Position numbers and translations under genes: made by a program
DNA from: Streptomyces phaeolivaceus
GTDB lineage: Bacteria > Actinomycetota > Actinomycetes > Streptomycetales > Streptomycetaceae
Direction of reading: 5' to 3'
Length of the DNA stretch: 64,000 bases
NCBI RefSeq assembly: GCF_009184865.1
Contig: NZ_CP045096.1
Coordinates: forward strand, 1,488,001 to 1,552,000
Notes under the pieces: generated by a model
The model's database searches: none
Told to the model about the DNA's origin: nothing
Seen by the model: the letters and a program-made list of their open reading frames with translations, nothing else
In this document: piece after piece, positions 8,531 through 18,146 of the stretch
Position numbering within the stretch: the first letter of the stretch is position 1
Layout of the letters: the number at the start of each line of letters is the position of its first letter

Positions 8531-9079
8531 CTACACCGTGGGCCACGCCTCCGCGAGCATCTTCCTCGTGTCGGCCAGGAGTTGCGGCAGGATCCGCGTG
8601 TGGCCGACCACCGGCATGAAGTTGGTGTCGCCGCCCCAGCGCGGCACGATGTGCTGGTGGAGGTGGGCCGCGATCCCGGCCCCCGCGACCGTGCCCTGGT
8701 TCATGCCGATGTTGAAGCCGTGCGCGCCGGACGCGGTCCGCAGAGCGGTCATGGACTGCTTCGTCAGCTCGGCCAGCTCGGCGGTCTCCGACCCGGTGAG
8801 GTCCGTGTAGTCGGCGACGTGCCGGTAGGGCACGACCATGAGGTGGCCGCCGTTGTACGGGTAGAGGTTGAGCACCGCGTACACATGCTCCCCGCGCCTG
8901 ATGATCAGGCCGTCCTCGTCCGATTTCGCCGGGATCGAGCAGAACGGACAGCCGTCGTCGGCCCCGGGGCCGGTCGGCTTGTTCTCACCCTGGATGTACG
9001 CCATCCGGTGGGGCGTCCACAGGCGCTGGAACGCGTCCTGCGTCCCGACTCCGATCTGCTGCTCCGGCTCACTCGTCAT
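8531..9079 (-). CDS. HIT-family nucleotide hydrolase/phosphorylase (AP4A phosphorylase-like)
   Basis: 182 residues from ATG 9079; an in-frame ATG at 9091 is also possible, and neither has a clear ribosome site. The HIT signature HLHQHIVPRW provides the H-x-H-x-H catalytic triad, and CPFC near residue 44 is the usual N-terminal cysteine pair. The equivalent mycobacterial gene, located between thrS and pgsA, encodes a diadenosine tetraphosphate phosphorylase, so the substrate is probably AP4A or a related nucleotide. Its neighbours here are thrS on one side and the lipid operon on the other, consistent with that ancestral order. Confidence 0.85.
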   Translation of the reverse strand: MTSEPEQQIGVGTQDAFQRLWTPHRMAYIQGENKPTGPGADDGCPFCSIPAKSDEDGLIIRRGEHVYAVLNLYPYNGGHLMVVPYRHVADYTDLTGSETAELAELTKQSMTALRTASGAHGFNIGMNQGTVAGAGIAAHLHQHIVPRWGGDTNFMPVVGHTRILPQLLADTRKMLAEAWPTV

Positions 9080-9158
9080 GCAGTGCAGCATATGGCTTCG
9101 CCCGTTCGCGGCGTGTCGCCGGGTACCGCGGGGGGACGGGCGGGGCCAAGCTGAGGCG

Positions 9159-9815
9159 ATGGACCAAGACAGCCGCGCGTTCCGCTGGGAGCAACGCAAC
9201 GGACGCGTCCTCGCCGGGGCGTCGGCCCTCTTCCTCACCTCGTACACGGTACGGGTGCTGGCCCACGACCTCCCCCGGGGCTGGCTCGATCTCTGTCTCG
9301 CGGTGACCCTGCTGTGCTGGGCGGTCTTCGCCGTCGACTACGCGGCGCGCTGGCGGCTGAGCGGCCTCGGCCCGAGCTTCGTCCGCGTCCACTGGCTGGA
9401 CACCGTGGTGCTCGTCCTGCCTCTGCTGCGGCCCCTGCGCATCGTGCAGATGCACGACGCCGTGCAGCGTCATCACGACCGGCCCCGGCTCTCGCTGCAC
9501 GCGCGCGTGGCCGTCTACGCGGGCCTGTCCGCGACCCTGCTCGGCTTCACCGGCGCCCTCGCCGTCTACCAGCAGGAGCACACGGCCCCGGACGCGACGA
9601 TCCTGACCTTCGGCGACTCCGTGTGGTGGACCTGCTCCACGCTCGCGACGGTGGGTTATGGCGACGTGACCCCCGTGACCCCGATGGGCCGCACGATCGC
9701 CGTGTTCCTGATGGCCTGCGGCCTCGCCCTGCTCGGCACGGTCACGGGCTCCTTCGGCTCGTGGCTGCTCCAGGTCTTCGCCCGGGAGGACGAGCGGAGG
9801 CCCCCGGGGGACTGA
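9159..9815 (+). CDS. Potassium channel protein (ion_trans_2 pore)
   Basis: 218 residues from ATG 9159, preceded by GAGG. The selectivity filter TVGYGD is at residues 164-169 between two membrane helices (about 117-138 and 178-202). Upstream are three or four further hydrophobic segments (about 18-36, 44-62, 80-96) with an arginine-bearing one, RPLRIVQ, so it resembles a small six-helix channel and not a two-helix one. There is no C-terminal RCK/TrkA-N domain; the protein ends in a short charged tail. That tail is encoded by the left arm of the bipartite hairpin at 9795-9868. Confidence 0.88.
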   Translation: MDQDSRAFRWEQRNGRVLAGASALFLTSYTVRVLAHDLPRGWLDLCLAVTLLCWAVFAVDYAARWRLSGLGPSFVRVHWLDTVVLVLPLLRPLRIVQMHDAVQRHHDRPRLSLHARVAVYAGLSATLLGFTGALAVYQQEHTAPDATILTFGDSVWWTCSTLATVGYGDVTPVTPMGRTIAVFLMACGLALLGTVTGSFGSWLLQVFAREDERRPPGD

Positions 9816-9868
9816 AGACGCTGTTGGCGAATTCACCAACAGCGTCGACTGAACCCCGGGGGCCTCCG
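9795..9868. terminator. Two-storey hairpin overlapping the K+ channel gene end
   Basis: The outer stem is CGGAGGCCCCCGGGG (9795-9809) with its exact complement at 9854-9868. The inner stem is GACGCTGTTGG (9817-9827) with its complement CCAACAGCGTC (9836-9846) and loop CGAATTCA. The outer left arm lies inside the channel coding sequence. It sits between convergent genes (channel stop 9815, thrS stop 9905), so it is probably a shared bidirectional terminator. Confidence 0.8.
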
Positions 9869-9904
9869 ACGACGTACGCGGATCACTCACGTACACCGTG
9901 CGTC

Positions 9905-11881
<1,977 letters not shown>

Positions 11882-11899
11882 CGGTCTCTCCTGACTGAA

Positions 11900-11933
11900 G
11901 GGGACCACCTACGGATTTTCGGAGGTGGTCCCC
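11900..11933 (-). promoter_or_regulatory. thrS leader hairpin
   Basis: In the thrS transcript, GGGGACCACCT and AGGTGGTCCCC form a perfect 11-bp stem around a 12-base loop (CCGAAAATCCGT). It ends only about 10 bases before the Shine-Dalgarno sequence. There is no U-run after it, so a translational operator or mRNA stability element fits better than an intrinsic terminator. Function is inferred. Confidence 0.6.
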
Positions 11934-11986
11934 GAATCGTACCGAGCCGGGGGTGCCGTCTGCGAAACGGTTAAGGGCGGAGGGCG

Positions 11987-13417
11987 TCAGTCCCCGCCGC
12001 AGGCCTCCTCGAAGAAGGCCGTGATCCCCGCGGTCTCCTGGAGCGACTTCATCAGCCGGTCCCGCTCGGCCTCGTCGACCTGTACGGGTGCGACCCCGTC
12101 GGCGTTGGTGAGCCGCCGGAACCCGCCCCGGCTCTCCAGCCTCCCGTGCACCCGGACCGGCAGTCCGACGAGATGGGCCTGTCCCGCGATCCGGTACGAC
12201 TCCTCGTCCAGGGTCATCCGGACGTGCGGGACCTCGGCGCCGGCGATGACCCGCAGCCGTATCGTGCCCTCGCCGCGCGCGCCCGACCGGCGCATCCGCA
12301 CCACGGCCCCGGTGATCCGCACCGGCATCGCGGGTTCCTCGCGCAGATAGCGGGCCCCGGCCTCGCGCAGCACCGGCAGGTCGCCCGGGGAGAACTCGAC
12401 GGGCTCGGCCGGTGGCGCGCCGCCCTCGGGGATCCCGGCGGCGGGCGCCCAGTCGACGGCGACGCGGGCGCCCTCGGTGCCGCGGACCAGGGCGACGAGG
12501 GCCTCGGTCAGCTCATGGCTGACCCCGGCCTCGACGGCGCCGTCGAAGGCGTCCATGCCGCCGGTGGCGCGCTGGTAGTCGATGGCCTCGCGGGTGGCGT
12601 ACAGGGCCTGGTGGAGTCGTAAGGCGAGGGGGCGGCCGGTGGACACGGGGACGAAGGCGGTGAGGCGGCGGCCCCCGGGGGCCGCGCCGACGAGGACGCC
12701 GTCGAGGGAGGCGGCGGCGGGCCTGCGGTGCCGGGCGCCGTAGTAGCCGGCGCGGGCGCGGGTGGCCAGCGCCGCCGCGAGGAGCATCCGGCGGGCGGCG
12801 GAGCGCAGTTGGTCCTCGACGACCCAGGAGGCGGTGCCCAGTGGGCCGGTCGGTACGTCCCGCCACCAGTGGATCTCGTCGCTGGGCACGGCGAGGGCGA
12901 CCAGCACGTCCCGCGCGGCGGGCGAACCGCTGCGGGACAGCGCCATGAGGGCCTCGCCGAGCAGGTCGTCGCTGTCGGGGAAGGCCCGGTTCTCGGGCAC
13001 GAGCAGGCTCATGCCCCGCCCGGCCGGTCCCGGTGGGGTCCAGCGGCCGTACCGTCCGGTGGCCCCGCCGCGCCGCTGCCAGCCGTGCCGGCGCAGCAGG
13101 GTGCCGAGGACGGCCGGGTCGACCTGGGCGGGGTCGGGCGGCTGGGTCCAGGTGGGCTCGACGGGGTGGGCGCGCACGGGGCGTACGGGCTCGCCGATGG
13201 GACGGCGTACGGACAGGTCCTGGTCGTGGGGACGGTTCGTCGCTCCGTCGTCGCCGCGGGGGCGGCTCGTCGGCCCGTCCTCGGTGCGGTGGCGTCGGCC
13301 GGGCGGGTCCGCGCGGTGCGGGGGCCGGCCGGACCCGTCGTCGTAGGGCTGTCGGCCGGGACCCTCGCCGTGGGGGCGGGTGCCTGGGCCGTCGTCGTCG
13401 ATGGGGCCGTGGGTCAC
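11987..13417 (-). CDS. Conserved protein of unknown function coupled to a DUF4365-like protein
   Basis: 476 residues from GTG 13417, overlapping the stop of the upstream gene by four bases (GTGA). The first ~90 residues are a low-complexity Gly/Pro/Arg/Asp-rich tail, followed by a folded region of about 380 residues. No recognised catalytic motif is seen. A C-terminal segment around residues 370-450 (VPHVRMTLDEESYRIA, then GLPVRVHGRLESRGG) has alternating beta-strand character and could be an OB-like or nucleic-acid-binding fold, but this is a guess. The tight coupling to the DUF4365-like gene suggests the two products act together. Confidence 0.7.
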   Translation of the reverse strand: MTHGPIDDDGPGTRPHGEGPGRQPYDDGSGRPPHRADPPGRRHRTEDGPTSRPRGDDGATNRPHDQDLSVRRPIGEPVRPVRAHPVEPTWTQPPDPAQVDPAVLGTLLRRHGWQRRGGATGRYGRWTPPGPAGRGMSLLVPENRAFPDSDDLLGEALMALSRSGSPAARDVLVALAVPSDEIHWWRDVPTGPLGTASWVVEDQLRSAARRMLLAAALATRARAGYYGARHRRPAAASLDGVLVGAAPGGRRLTAFVPVSTGRPLALRLHQALYATREAIDYQRATGGMDAFDGAVEAGVSHELTEALVALVRGTEGARVAVDWAPAAGIPEGGAPPAEPVEFSPGDLPVLREAGARYLREEPAMPVRITGAVVRMRRSGARGEGTIRLRVIAGAEVPHVRMTLDEESYRIAGQAHLVGLPVRVHGRLESRGGFRRLTNADGVAPVQVDEAERDRLMKSLQETAGITAFFEEACGGD

Positions 13418-13980
13418 GGTCTGCCTCCCGTTCCGACCCGCGTCATGATCTCGCAGAGCGCTCGGTCGTCGAAGATGCGCGAGGTCGGTATGCGCACGGT
13501 GGTGCGGCGCCTACCGGTGATCGGGTGTCCGGCCAGGTTGATCCAGTAGCAGCAGTGCCGCAGGTCGAGCCGGTCGTGGCCGGCCCGCAGCCACTGCTCC
13601 TGCGATCTGGGGACGATCATCACGACCAGGATCTTGTGCACCGAGACGGGGGTGCGGGCGAGCTTCGCCAGGTGCTGGTTGTCGAGGGTGAAGGAGAAGA
13701 ACCTGCCCGGTGGGTCGGGCGGGAGCTGGTAGGTGGCCTTGAGCTGCACCTTGATGGTGACCTCGTCGTCGACGGTGTGGCCGGGCGAGCCGTGGCTGAC
13801 GTGCCAGTCGATGCCGTTGTCCGGAAAGGGCTGGGAGAGCGAGCAGCCGGCCGCGGCGGCCACGGCGTGCAGATAGCCCACCTGGAGGGTCTCCATACAG
13901 GCGGTGGTGGCGAGGGAGCCGCGGAGCGGTGCCGCGTGCTCGGGCAGCAGCCCGCCCCGCTCGGGCTGCGCTATGGCCAT
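13414..13980 (-). CDS. DUF4365-like protein, possible PD-(D/E)XK-type nuclease fold
   Basis: 188 residues from ATG 13980. The segments NGIDWHV and KVQLKATYQL, separated by about 20 residues, match the pattern I associate with DUF4365 proteins, where an Asp and a Q-x-K (in place of E-x-K) resemble the active site of PD-(D/E)XK nucleases. Enzymatic activity is not established for this family and is inferred here. It is the first gene of a two-gene unit and shares a promoter region with the divergent exonuclease gene at 14149. Confidence 0.65.
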   Translation of the reverse strand: MAIAQPERGGLLPEHAAPLRGSLATTACMETLQVGYLHAVAAAAGCSLSQPFPDNGIDWHVSHGSPGHTVDDEVTIKVQLKATYQLPPDPPGRFFSFTLDNQHLAKLARTPVSVHKILVVMIVPRSQEQWLRAGHDRLDLRHCCYWINLAGHPITGRRRTTVRIPTSRIFDDRALCEIMTRVGTGGRP

Positions 13981-14148
13981 GACCAACAGCCTTCCCCTAC
14001 TGATGTTTCCCCGTGCCGGGCCTCTGAACTGCGCGGACCCGTACTTCTGTTGTCTCCTTCCGGCGTACGGCGCAAACAGCCCGGGTATCACCAAACAGGC
14101 AGAAGACGGGACGTCAGCTGCCGTGGGTGAACGAGGAGTTGTGGACAC

Positions 14149-14874
14149 ATGACGTGTTGGTACGAGGGGCCCTTGGCGGCGTTCGACACGGAGACCACGG
14201 GTGTGGACGTCGAGACCGACCGGATCGTGTCGGCCGCCGTCGTCGTCCAGGACGCGCCCGGCACCCGCCCCCGGGTGACCCGGTGGCTGGTGAATCCGGG
14301 CGTGCCGGTGCCCGCCGGGGCGACGGCGGTGCACGGGCTGACGGACGAGCGGTTGCGGCGCGACGGCCGGTGGCCGGCGCCGGTGATGGAGGAGATAGCC
14401 AGGGCGCTGGCCGAGCAGGCGGTGCGCGGCCGTCCGCTGGTCGTGATGAACGCGCCGTTCGATCTGACCATGCTGGACCGTGAGTTGCGGCGGCATCGCG
14501 CCTCGTCGCTGGACCGCTGGTTCGAGGCGACGCCGTTGCGGGTCCTCGATCCGCGGGTCCTGGACAAGCATCTGGACCGCTACCGCAAGGGCCGGCGCAC
14601 GCTCACCGATCTGTGCGCGCACTACGAGGTCGTCCTGGAGGGCGCGCACGACGCGGGTGCCGACGCGCAGGCGGCGATGGATGTCGTCCGCGCGGTGGGG
14701 CGGCGTTTCGCGCCCCGGCTGGGCCGCCTCTCCCCCGCCGAACTGCACACGTTGCAGGCGGTGTGGCACGCGGCCCAGGCCCGTGGTCTCCAGGCCTGGT
14801 TCGCCCGCAGCGGCACGGAGGAAGCGGTGGACCCGGCGTGGCCGTTGCGTCCGGATCTGCCGGCGGCGGCCTGA
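14149..14874 (+). CDS. DEDDh 3'-5' exonuclease (DNA polymerase III epsilon-like)
   Basis: 241 residues from ATG 14149, preceded by GAGGAG. The three exonuclease motifs are present: FDTETTG (D13, E15), NAPFD and the ExoIII block HDAGADAQAA with the catalytic His and Asp. It would remove nucleotides from DNA or RNA 3' ends using two metal ions. It is a stand-alone exonuclease, with no BRCT or GIY-YIG domain fused. Divergent from the DUF4365 pair, and followed by an intrinsic terminator at 14901-14924. Confidence 0.9.
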   Translation: MTCWYEGPLAAFDTETTGVDVETDRIVSAAVVVQDAPGTRPRVTRWLVNPGVPVPAGATAVHGLTDERLRRDGRWPAPVMEEIARALAEQAVRGRPLVVMNAPFDLTMLDRELRRHRASSLDRWFEATPLRVLDPRVLDKHLDRYRKGRRTLTDLCAHYEVVLEGAHDAGADAQAAMDVVRAVGRRFAPRLGRLSPAELHTLQAVWHAAQARGLQAWFARSGTEEAVDPAWPLRPDLPAAA

Positions 14875-14900
14875 GCGCGGCGGGACGGGACATGAGAAAA

Positions 14901-14930
14901 GCCGGTCCGCTGCTGCGGACCGGCTCTTTA
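14901..14930. terminator. Bidirectional intrinsic terminator
   Basis: GCCGGTCCGC (14901-14910), loop TGCT and GCGGACCGGC (14915-14924), flanked by GAGAAAA and TCTTTA. It ends both the plus-strand exonuclease gene and the minus-strand tRNA-Val. Confidence 0.9.
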
Positions 14931-14935
14931 CCCGG

Positions 14936-15007
14936 TGGGCGATACTGGGTTCGAACCAGTGACCTCTTCGGTGTGAACGAAGCGCTCTCCCACTGAGCTA
15001 ATCGCCC
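14936..15007 (-). tRNA. tRNA-Val (anticodon CAC)
   Basis: 72-nt cloverleaf: acceptor GGGCGAT/ATCGCCC, D arm GCTCAGTGGGAGAGC, anticodon stem CTTCG/CGAAG with loop TTCACAC, T arm CTGGTTCGAACCCAG. Anticodon CAC reads GTG. CCA is not encoded. A second, identical copy lies at 25405-25476. Confidence 0.97.
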
Positions 15008-15020
15008 GGGAACGGACTGA

Positions 15021-15050
15021 ACAATACAGGCCCCGACGGGTCTGGTTCAA
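15021..15050 (-). promoter_or_regulatory. Candidate tRNA-Val promoter
   Basis: Reading the minus strand, TTGAAC (15045-15050), 18 bases, TATTGT (15021-15026), 13 bases before the tRNA. The -35 overlaps the stop codon of the upstream gene (15047). Confidence 0.5.
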
Positions 15051-15505
15051 ACCGCTTGTCCGTGGGTCGTGAGGTACGCGAGGAGTCCTCGTCGTCCTGC
15101 CCGCATCATCAGCGCGTGGTTGGCGCGGAACACGGGCCTCCCCGGTACGGCGAGCCGTCTCATCAGGGGCTTGGTGACGTCGACCTCCTGGTCGTAGCGG
15201 GCGAGGGTGCCGGTGCCGTCGGCGGTGAGCGTCCAGCGGGCCCAGCCGTCGAGGTCGCCGGTCATCTCGATCTCCAGGATCCCGGCCGTCGCGTCGCGCC
15301 GTACCTCCCGTGCGGTGAAGGCGAGGTCGTACGGCAGGAACGAGCGGATTCGGATGGTGCCGGTGGTGTCGTCGATCCGGCTCACCTCGCGGACCTGCGG
15401 CCACCAGCGCGGGTAGTCGTCGGCCCGCTGGAGCGCGTCGTACACGGCGGCGGGCGGCGCGGGCAGGGTCCAGTGGCTGCGGAAGCGGTAGTGGCACCAG
15501 TCCAT
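15047..15505 (-). CDS. SRPBCC (START/polyketide cyclase-like) lipid-binding fold protein
   Basis: 152 residues from ATG 15505. The pattern SHWTLPAPPAAVYDALQRADDYPRWW near the N-terminus is the typical first strand and helix of the SRPBCC helix-grip fold, and the C-terminal long helix (MRRLAVPGRPVFRANHALMM) closes the hydrophobic pocket. These proteins bind or convert small hydrophobic molecules; the ligand cannot be read from the sequence. It is a single gene directly upstream of tRNA-Val on the same strand, and is divergent from the large membrane-protein gene at 15608. Confidence 0.85.
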   Translation of the reverse strand: MDWCHYRFRSHWTLPAPPAAVYDALQRADDYPRWWPQVREVSRIDDTTGTIRIRSFLPYDLAFTAREVRRDATAGILEIEMTGDLDGWARWTLTADGTGTLARYDQEVDVTKPLMRRLAVPGRPVFRANHALMMRAGRRGLLAYLTTHGQAV

Positions 15506-15607
15506 GGGCGGATTCTTCCCGCACGGAGCCGGTTCACGTGGGATCTGAGTACGGCCTGAGTATCCGCACTCATGTCGTACGGCGTGACCGGGACCACACT
15601 CCGAGGC

Positions 15608-18037
15608 ATGACGCATTTTCCGTCCCCGGCCGAGGAGTTGCGGGTCCTCGACGCCGAACTCCGGCAGCTCGACGCCCGCCGCGCCTTCCTGCTGACCCGG
15701 CGGGCCTGGCTGGTCGACGCCCTGTGCGCGGCGAGGCCCGCTGCCGTGGCGCCGCCCGTGCGGCGGCACCCCGAGGCGACGGCGCCCGGCGTCCAGAACG
15801 TGCTGCTGGTCCTCGGGGGCGTGCTGCTGACCGTCGCGGCGATCGCGTTCACGCTGGTCAGCTGGGGGCACTTGGGAATCGCCGGCCGGTCCCTGGTGCT
15901 CGGCGCGGTCACCGTGGCCGCGCTCGGCGCTCCCGTGCCCCTGCTCCGCCGCGGTCTGCGCTCGACGGCCGAGGCGGTGTCCGGCCTGGGCCTCGCGCTG
16001 ACGGTCCTCGACGCGTACGCCCTGCGCGAGGTCGCGTTCACCGGGGCGGACGGCACGGGGTACGCGGCAGCCGCGTCGGCGGTGCTGGCCGTGGTGTGGT
16101 CGGCGTACGCGCTGGGCCTCGGCGCGCTCACGCCCGGGCCGGCGGACAGCGACCCGGCGCACCCCCGCACCGCCCCCGGTCTCGCCCTGCCCCTCCCCCT
16201 CGCCGTGATCGCCGCGCAACTCCCCCTGCTCCTCTGGTCGTTCGCGGTGGACGCGGGCATGGAGACGGTCGCGGCCGTGCTGCTGGTGACGGCGGCGGCC
16301 GACACCGCGATCGCGCTCCGGGTGTCCCTGAAGCCGGTACGGATCGTCGCCGTGGTCGGCGCGTTCGGCTGGGGTGCCTGGGGTGTACCGGCGGCCGGGT
16401 GGCTCTCGTGGGCCGCCACCGGACCGGGCGCCGCCGCCCGTGCGGCGGCGCTCCTCGCCCTCGCCGCGGCCGTCGCCGTGACGGCCGCCTGGTTCACCCC
16501 GAAGCCGGCCGTGGCGCTCGGCACCGCCCTCACCGGCGGACTCCTGACGGTGATCGGCCTCGGTGGCGTCGCCCGTGCGGTCCTGCCCGAGGTGTGGACG
16601 GTCCCCGGCCATCTCCTCTGCGGGCTGGCCCTGTTGACAGCCGTACGGGCACAGGCCCCCGAGCCCGTACGGCGCGGTCTCGTCCACGCCTCCGCCGTCG
16701 TCCAGGGCCTCGCCCTGGTCACCACGCTGCCGGCCGTGACGCTCGCGCTGCTGGGTCCTGTCGGCCGGGTGGCACACGTCTGGTCCGGTGCGCCGGAGGA
16801 CGCCCGCGCGGCGGTGACGCTCGACGCGCCATGGCCCCCGCACACGGCGACCGTGCCTCTCGTGCTCGCCGTCGTCGCCGGGGTACTGGCCGTGTCCGCG
16901 CGTACCTCGGCCGCACTCACCGCGCCCTGGCGCACCCCGGCCCAGGTGGGCGCCCTCGTCCTCGCCTGGGCGACGGCCCTGGTGCTCCCCGCCGTCCTCG
17001 AACTGCCGTACGCGGCCGGTCTGGTGGCACAGGCCCTGCTGATCGTGGCCATGCTGGCCTTCGCGGCGTTCTCGCGGTCGGCTCTCCCTCTCACCGCCGC
17101 CCTCCTGGCCCTGCTCACCTCCGTGAGCCTGGGCCTCGCCTCCCTCGCCACCGAAACGGCGACCCTCACCGTCCTCGCGACCACGACGGTCCTGTTCGCG
17201 GCGGCGGCACGGCTCCGGCACAGCGCTCTCGGTCCTCTCACCGCGCCCGCCGCCTTCGCCCACGCCACCGCCCTGACCTGCGCGATCGGCGCCTCCGCCG
17301 GCTGGGAGCCGCAGCACACAGCCCTGTTGGTCCTCATCGTCCCGACGGTCGCGGCCCTGCTCGCGGCACGTCTCGGCGACTCGCCCACGACCGTCCCGGT
17401 CGAGGCGACCGGCGCCGCGGCCGGCCTTCTGGCCCTCGCCCTCGCCGCCACCCACCCGCCGCTGCTGGCCCTGGCCCTCGCGCTCTGCGGAGTGCTCGCC
17501 ACGGGAACAGCCGTACGACCGGACCGCCGGCACCTCGGCTACGTGGCCGCCGCGCTGTTCGTGACGGCCTCCTGGGTGCGGCTGGCGGTCTGGGAGGTCG
17601 GCTCACCGGAGGCGTACACCCTGCCGGTGACCGCGCCGGCGCTGGTCGTCGGGCACCTGCGCCGCCGCCGGGACCCGGGGGCCTCGTCCTGGACCGCGTA
17701 CGGCCCGGGACTCGGTGTCACCCTCGGCCCGAGCCTCGTCGCGGCCTGGGGCGACACCCACTGGCTCCGCCCCCTGCTGCTGGGCGCCGCCGCCCTGGCC
17801 GTCACCCTGCTGGGCGCCCGCCACCGCCTCCAGGCCCCGCTCCTCCTGGGCGGCGCCACCCTCGCCCTGGTCACCCTGCACGAACTGGCGCCCTACATAG
17901 CCCAGGTGGTGGACGCCCTCCCCCGCTGGGCGCCCCCGGCCCTGGCGGGCCTGGCCCTGCTCGCGGCTGGTGCCACGTACGAACAACGCCTGCGCGACGC
18001 ACGACGAGTACGGGACGTACTGGGAAAGCTGAGCTGA
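15608..18037 (+). CDS. Large polytopic membrane protein, function unknown
   Basis: 809 residues from ATG 15608. The first ~60 residues are soluble and Arg/Leu/Glu-rich (helical), followed by around 20 hydrophobic segments that alternate with short Pro/Arg loops to the C-terminus. The composition is extremely Ala/Leu/Val-rich. No transport or enzymatic motif is recognised. Similar multi-span proteins are frequent in Streptomyces and remain uncharacterised. It stands alone and converges on the rhamnogalacturonan operon. Confidence 0.8.
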   Translation: MTHFPSPAEELRVLDAELRQLDARRAFLLTRRAWLVDALCAARPAAVAPPVRRHPEATAPGVQNVLLVLGGVLLTVAAIAFTLVSWGHLGIAGRSLVLGAVTVAALGAPVPLLRRGLRSTAEAVSGLGLALTVLDAYALREVAFTGADGTGYAAAASAVLAVVWSAYALGLGALTPGPADSDPAHPRTAPGLALPLPLAVIAAQLPLLLWSFAVDAGMETVAAVLLVTAAADTAIALRVSLKPVRIVAVVGAFGWGAWGVPAAGWLSWAATGPGAAARAAALLALAAAVAVTAAWFTPKPAVALGTALTGGLLTVIGLGGVARAVLPEVWTVPGHLLCGLALLTAVRAQAPEPVRRGLVHASAVVQGLALVTTLPAVTLALLGPVGRVAHVWSGAPEDARAAVTLDAPWPPHTATVPLVLAVVAGVLAVSARTSAALTAPWRTPAQVGALVLAWATALVLPAVLELPYAAGLVAQALLIVAMLAFAAFSRSALPLTAALLALLTSVSLGLASLATETATLTVLATTTVLFAAAARLRHSALGPLTAPAAFAHATALTCAIGASAGWEPQHTALLVLIVPTVAALLAARLGDSPTTVPVEATGAAAGLLALALAATHPPLLALALALCGVLATGTAVRPDRRHLGYVAAALFVTASWVRLAVWEVGSPEAYTLPVTAPALVVGHLRRRRDPGASSWTAYGPGLGVTLGPSLVAAWGDTHWLRPLLLGAAALAVTLLGARHRLQAPLLLGGATLALVTLHELAPYIAQVVDALPRWAPPALAGLALLAAGATYEQRLRDARRVRDVLGKLS

Positions 18038-18039
18038 GG

Positions 18040-18080
18040 CGTGCCCCCTCAGGGGCGCGGGGAACTGCGCGACCAGCCAA
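18040..18080. repeat. Intergenic palindrome family, half copy (3)
   Basis: Only the right arm of the dispersed element is present (AGGGGCGCGGGGAACTGCGC followed by GACCAGCC), three bases after the stop at 18037 and between convergent genes. Confidence 0.7.
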
Positions 18081-18146
18081 AACGATCCCGCAGTTCCCCA
18101 CCAACCCCAGGCGCCCCGCAGCCCCCCTGCTCAACCCAGCGGAGCG

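Noticed and set aside
11882..11986. T-box riboswitch before thrS
   Set aside because: No AGGGTGGNACCGCG-type T-box sequence, and the leader is short. Only a single hairpin is seen.
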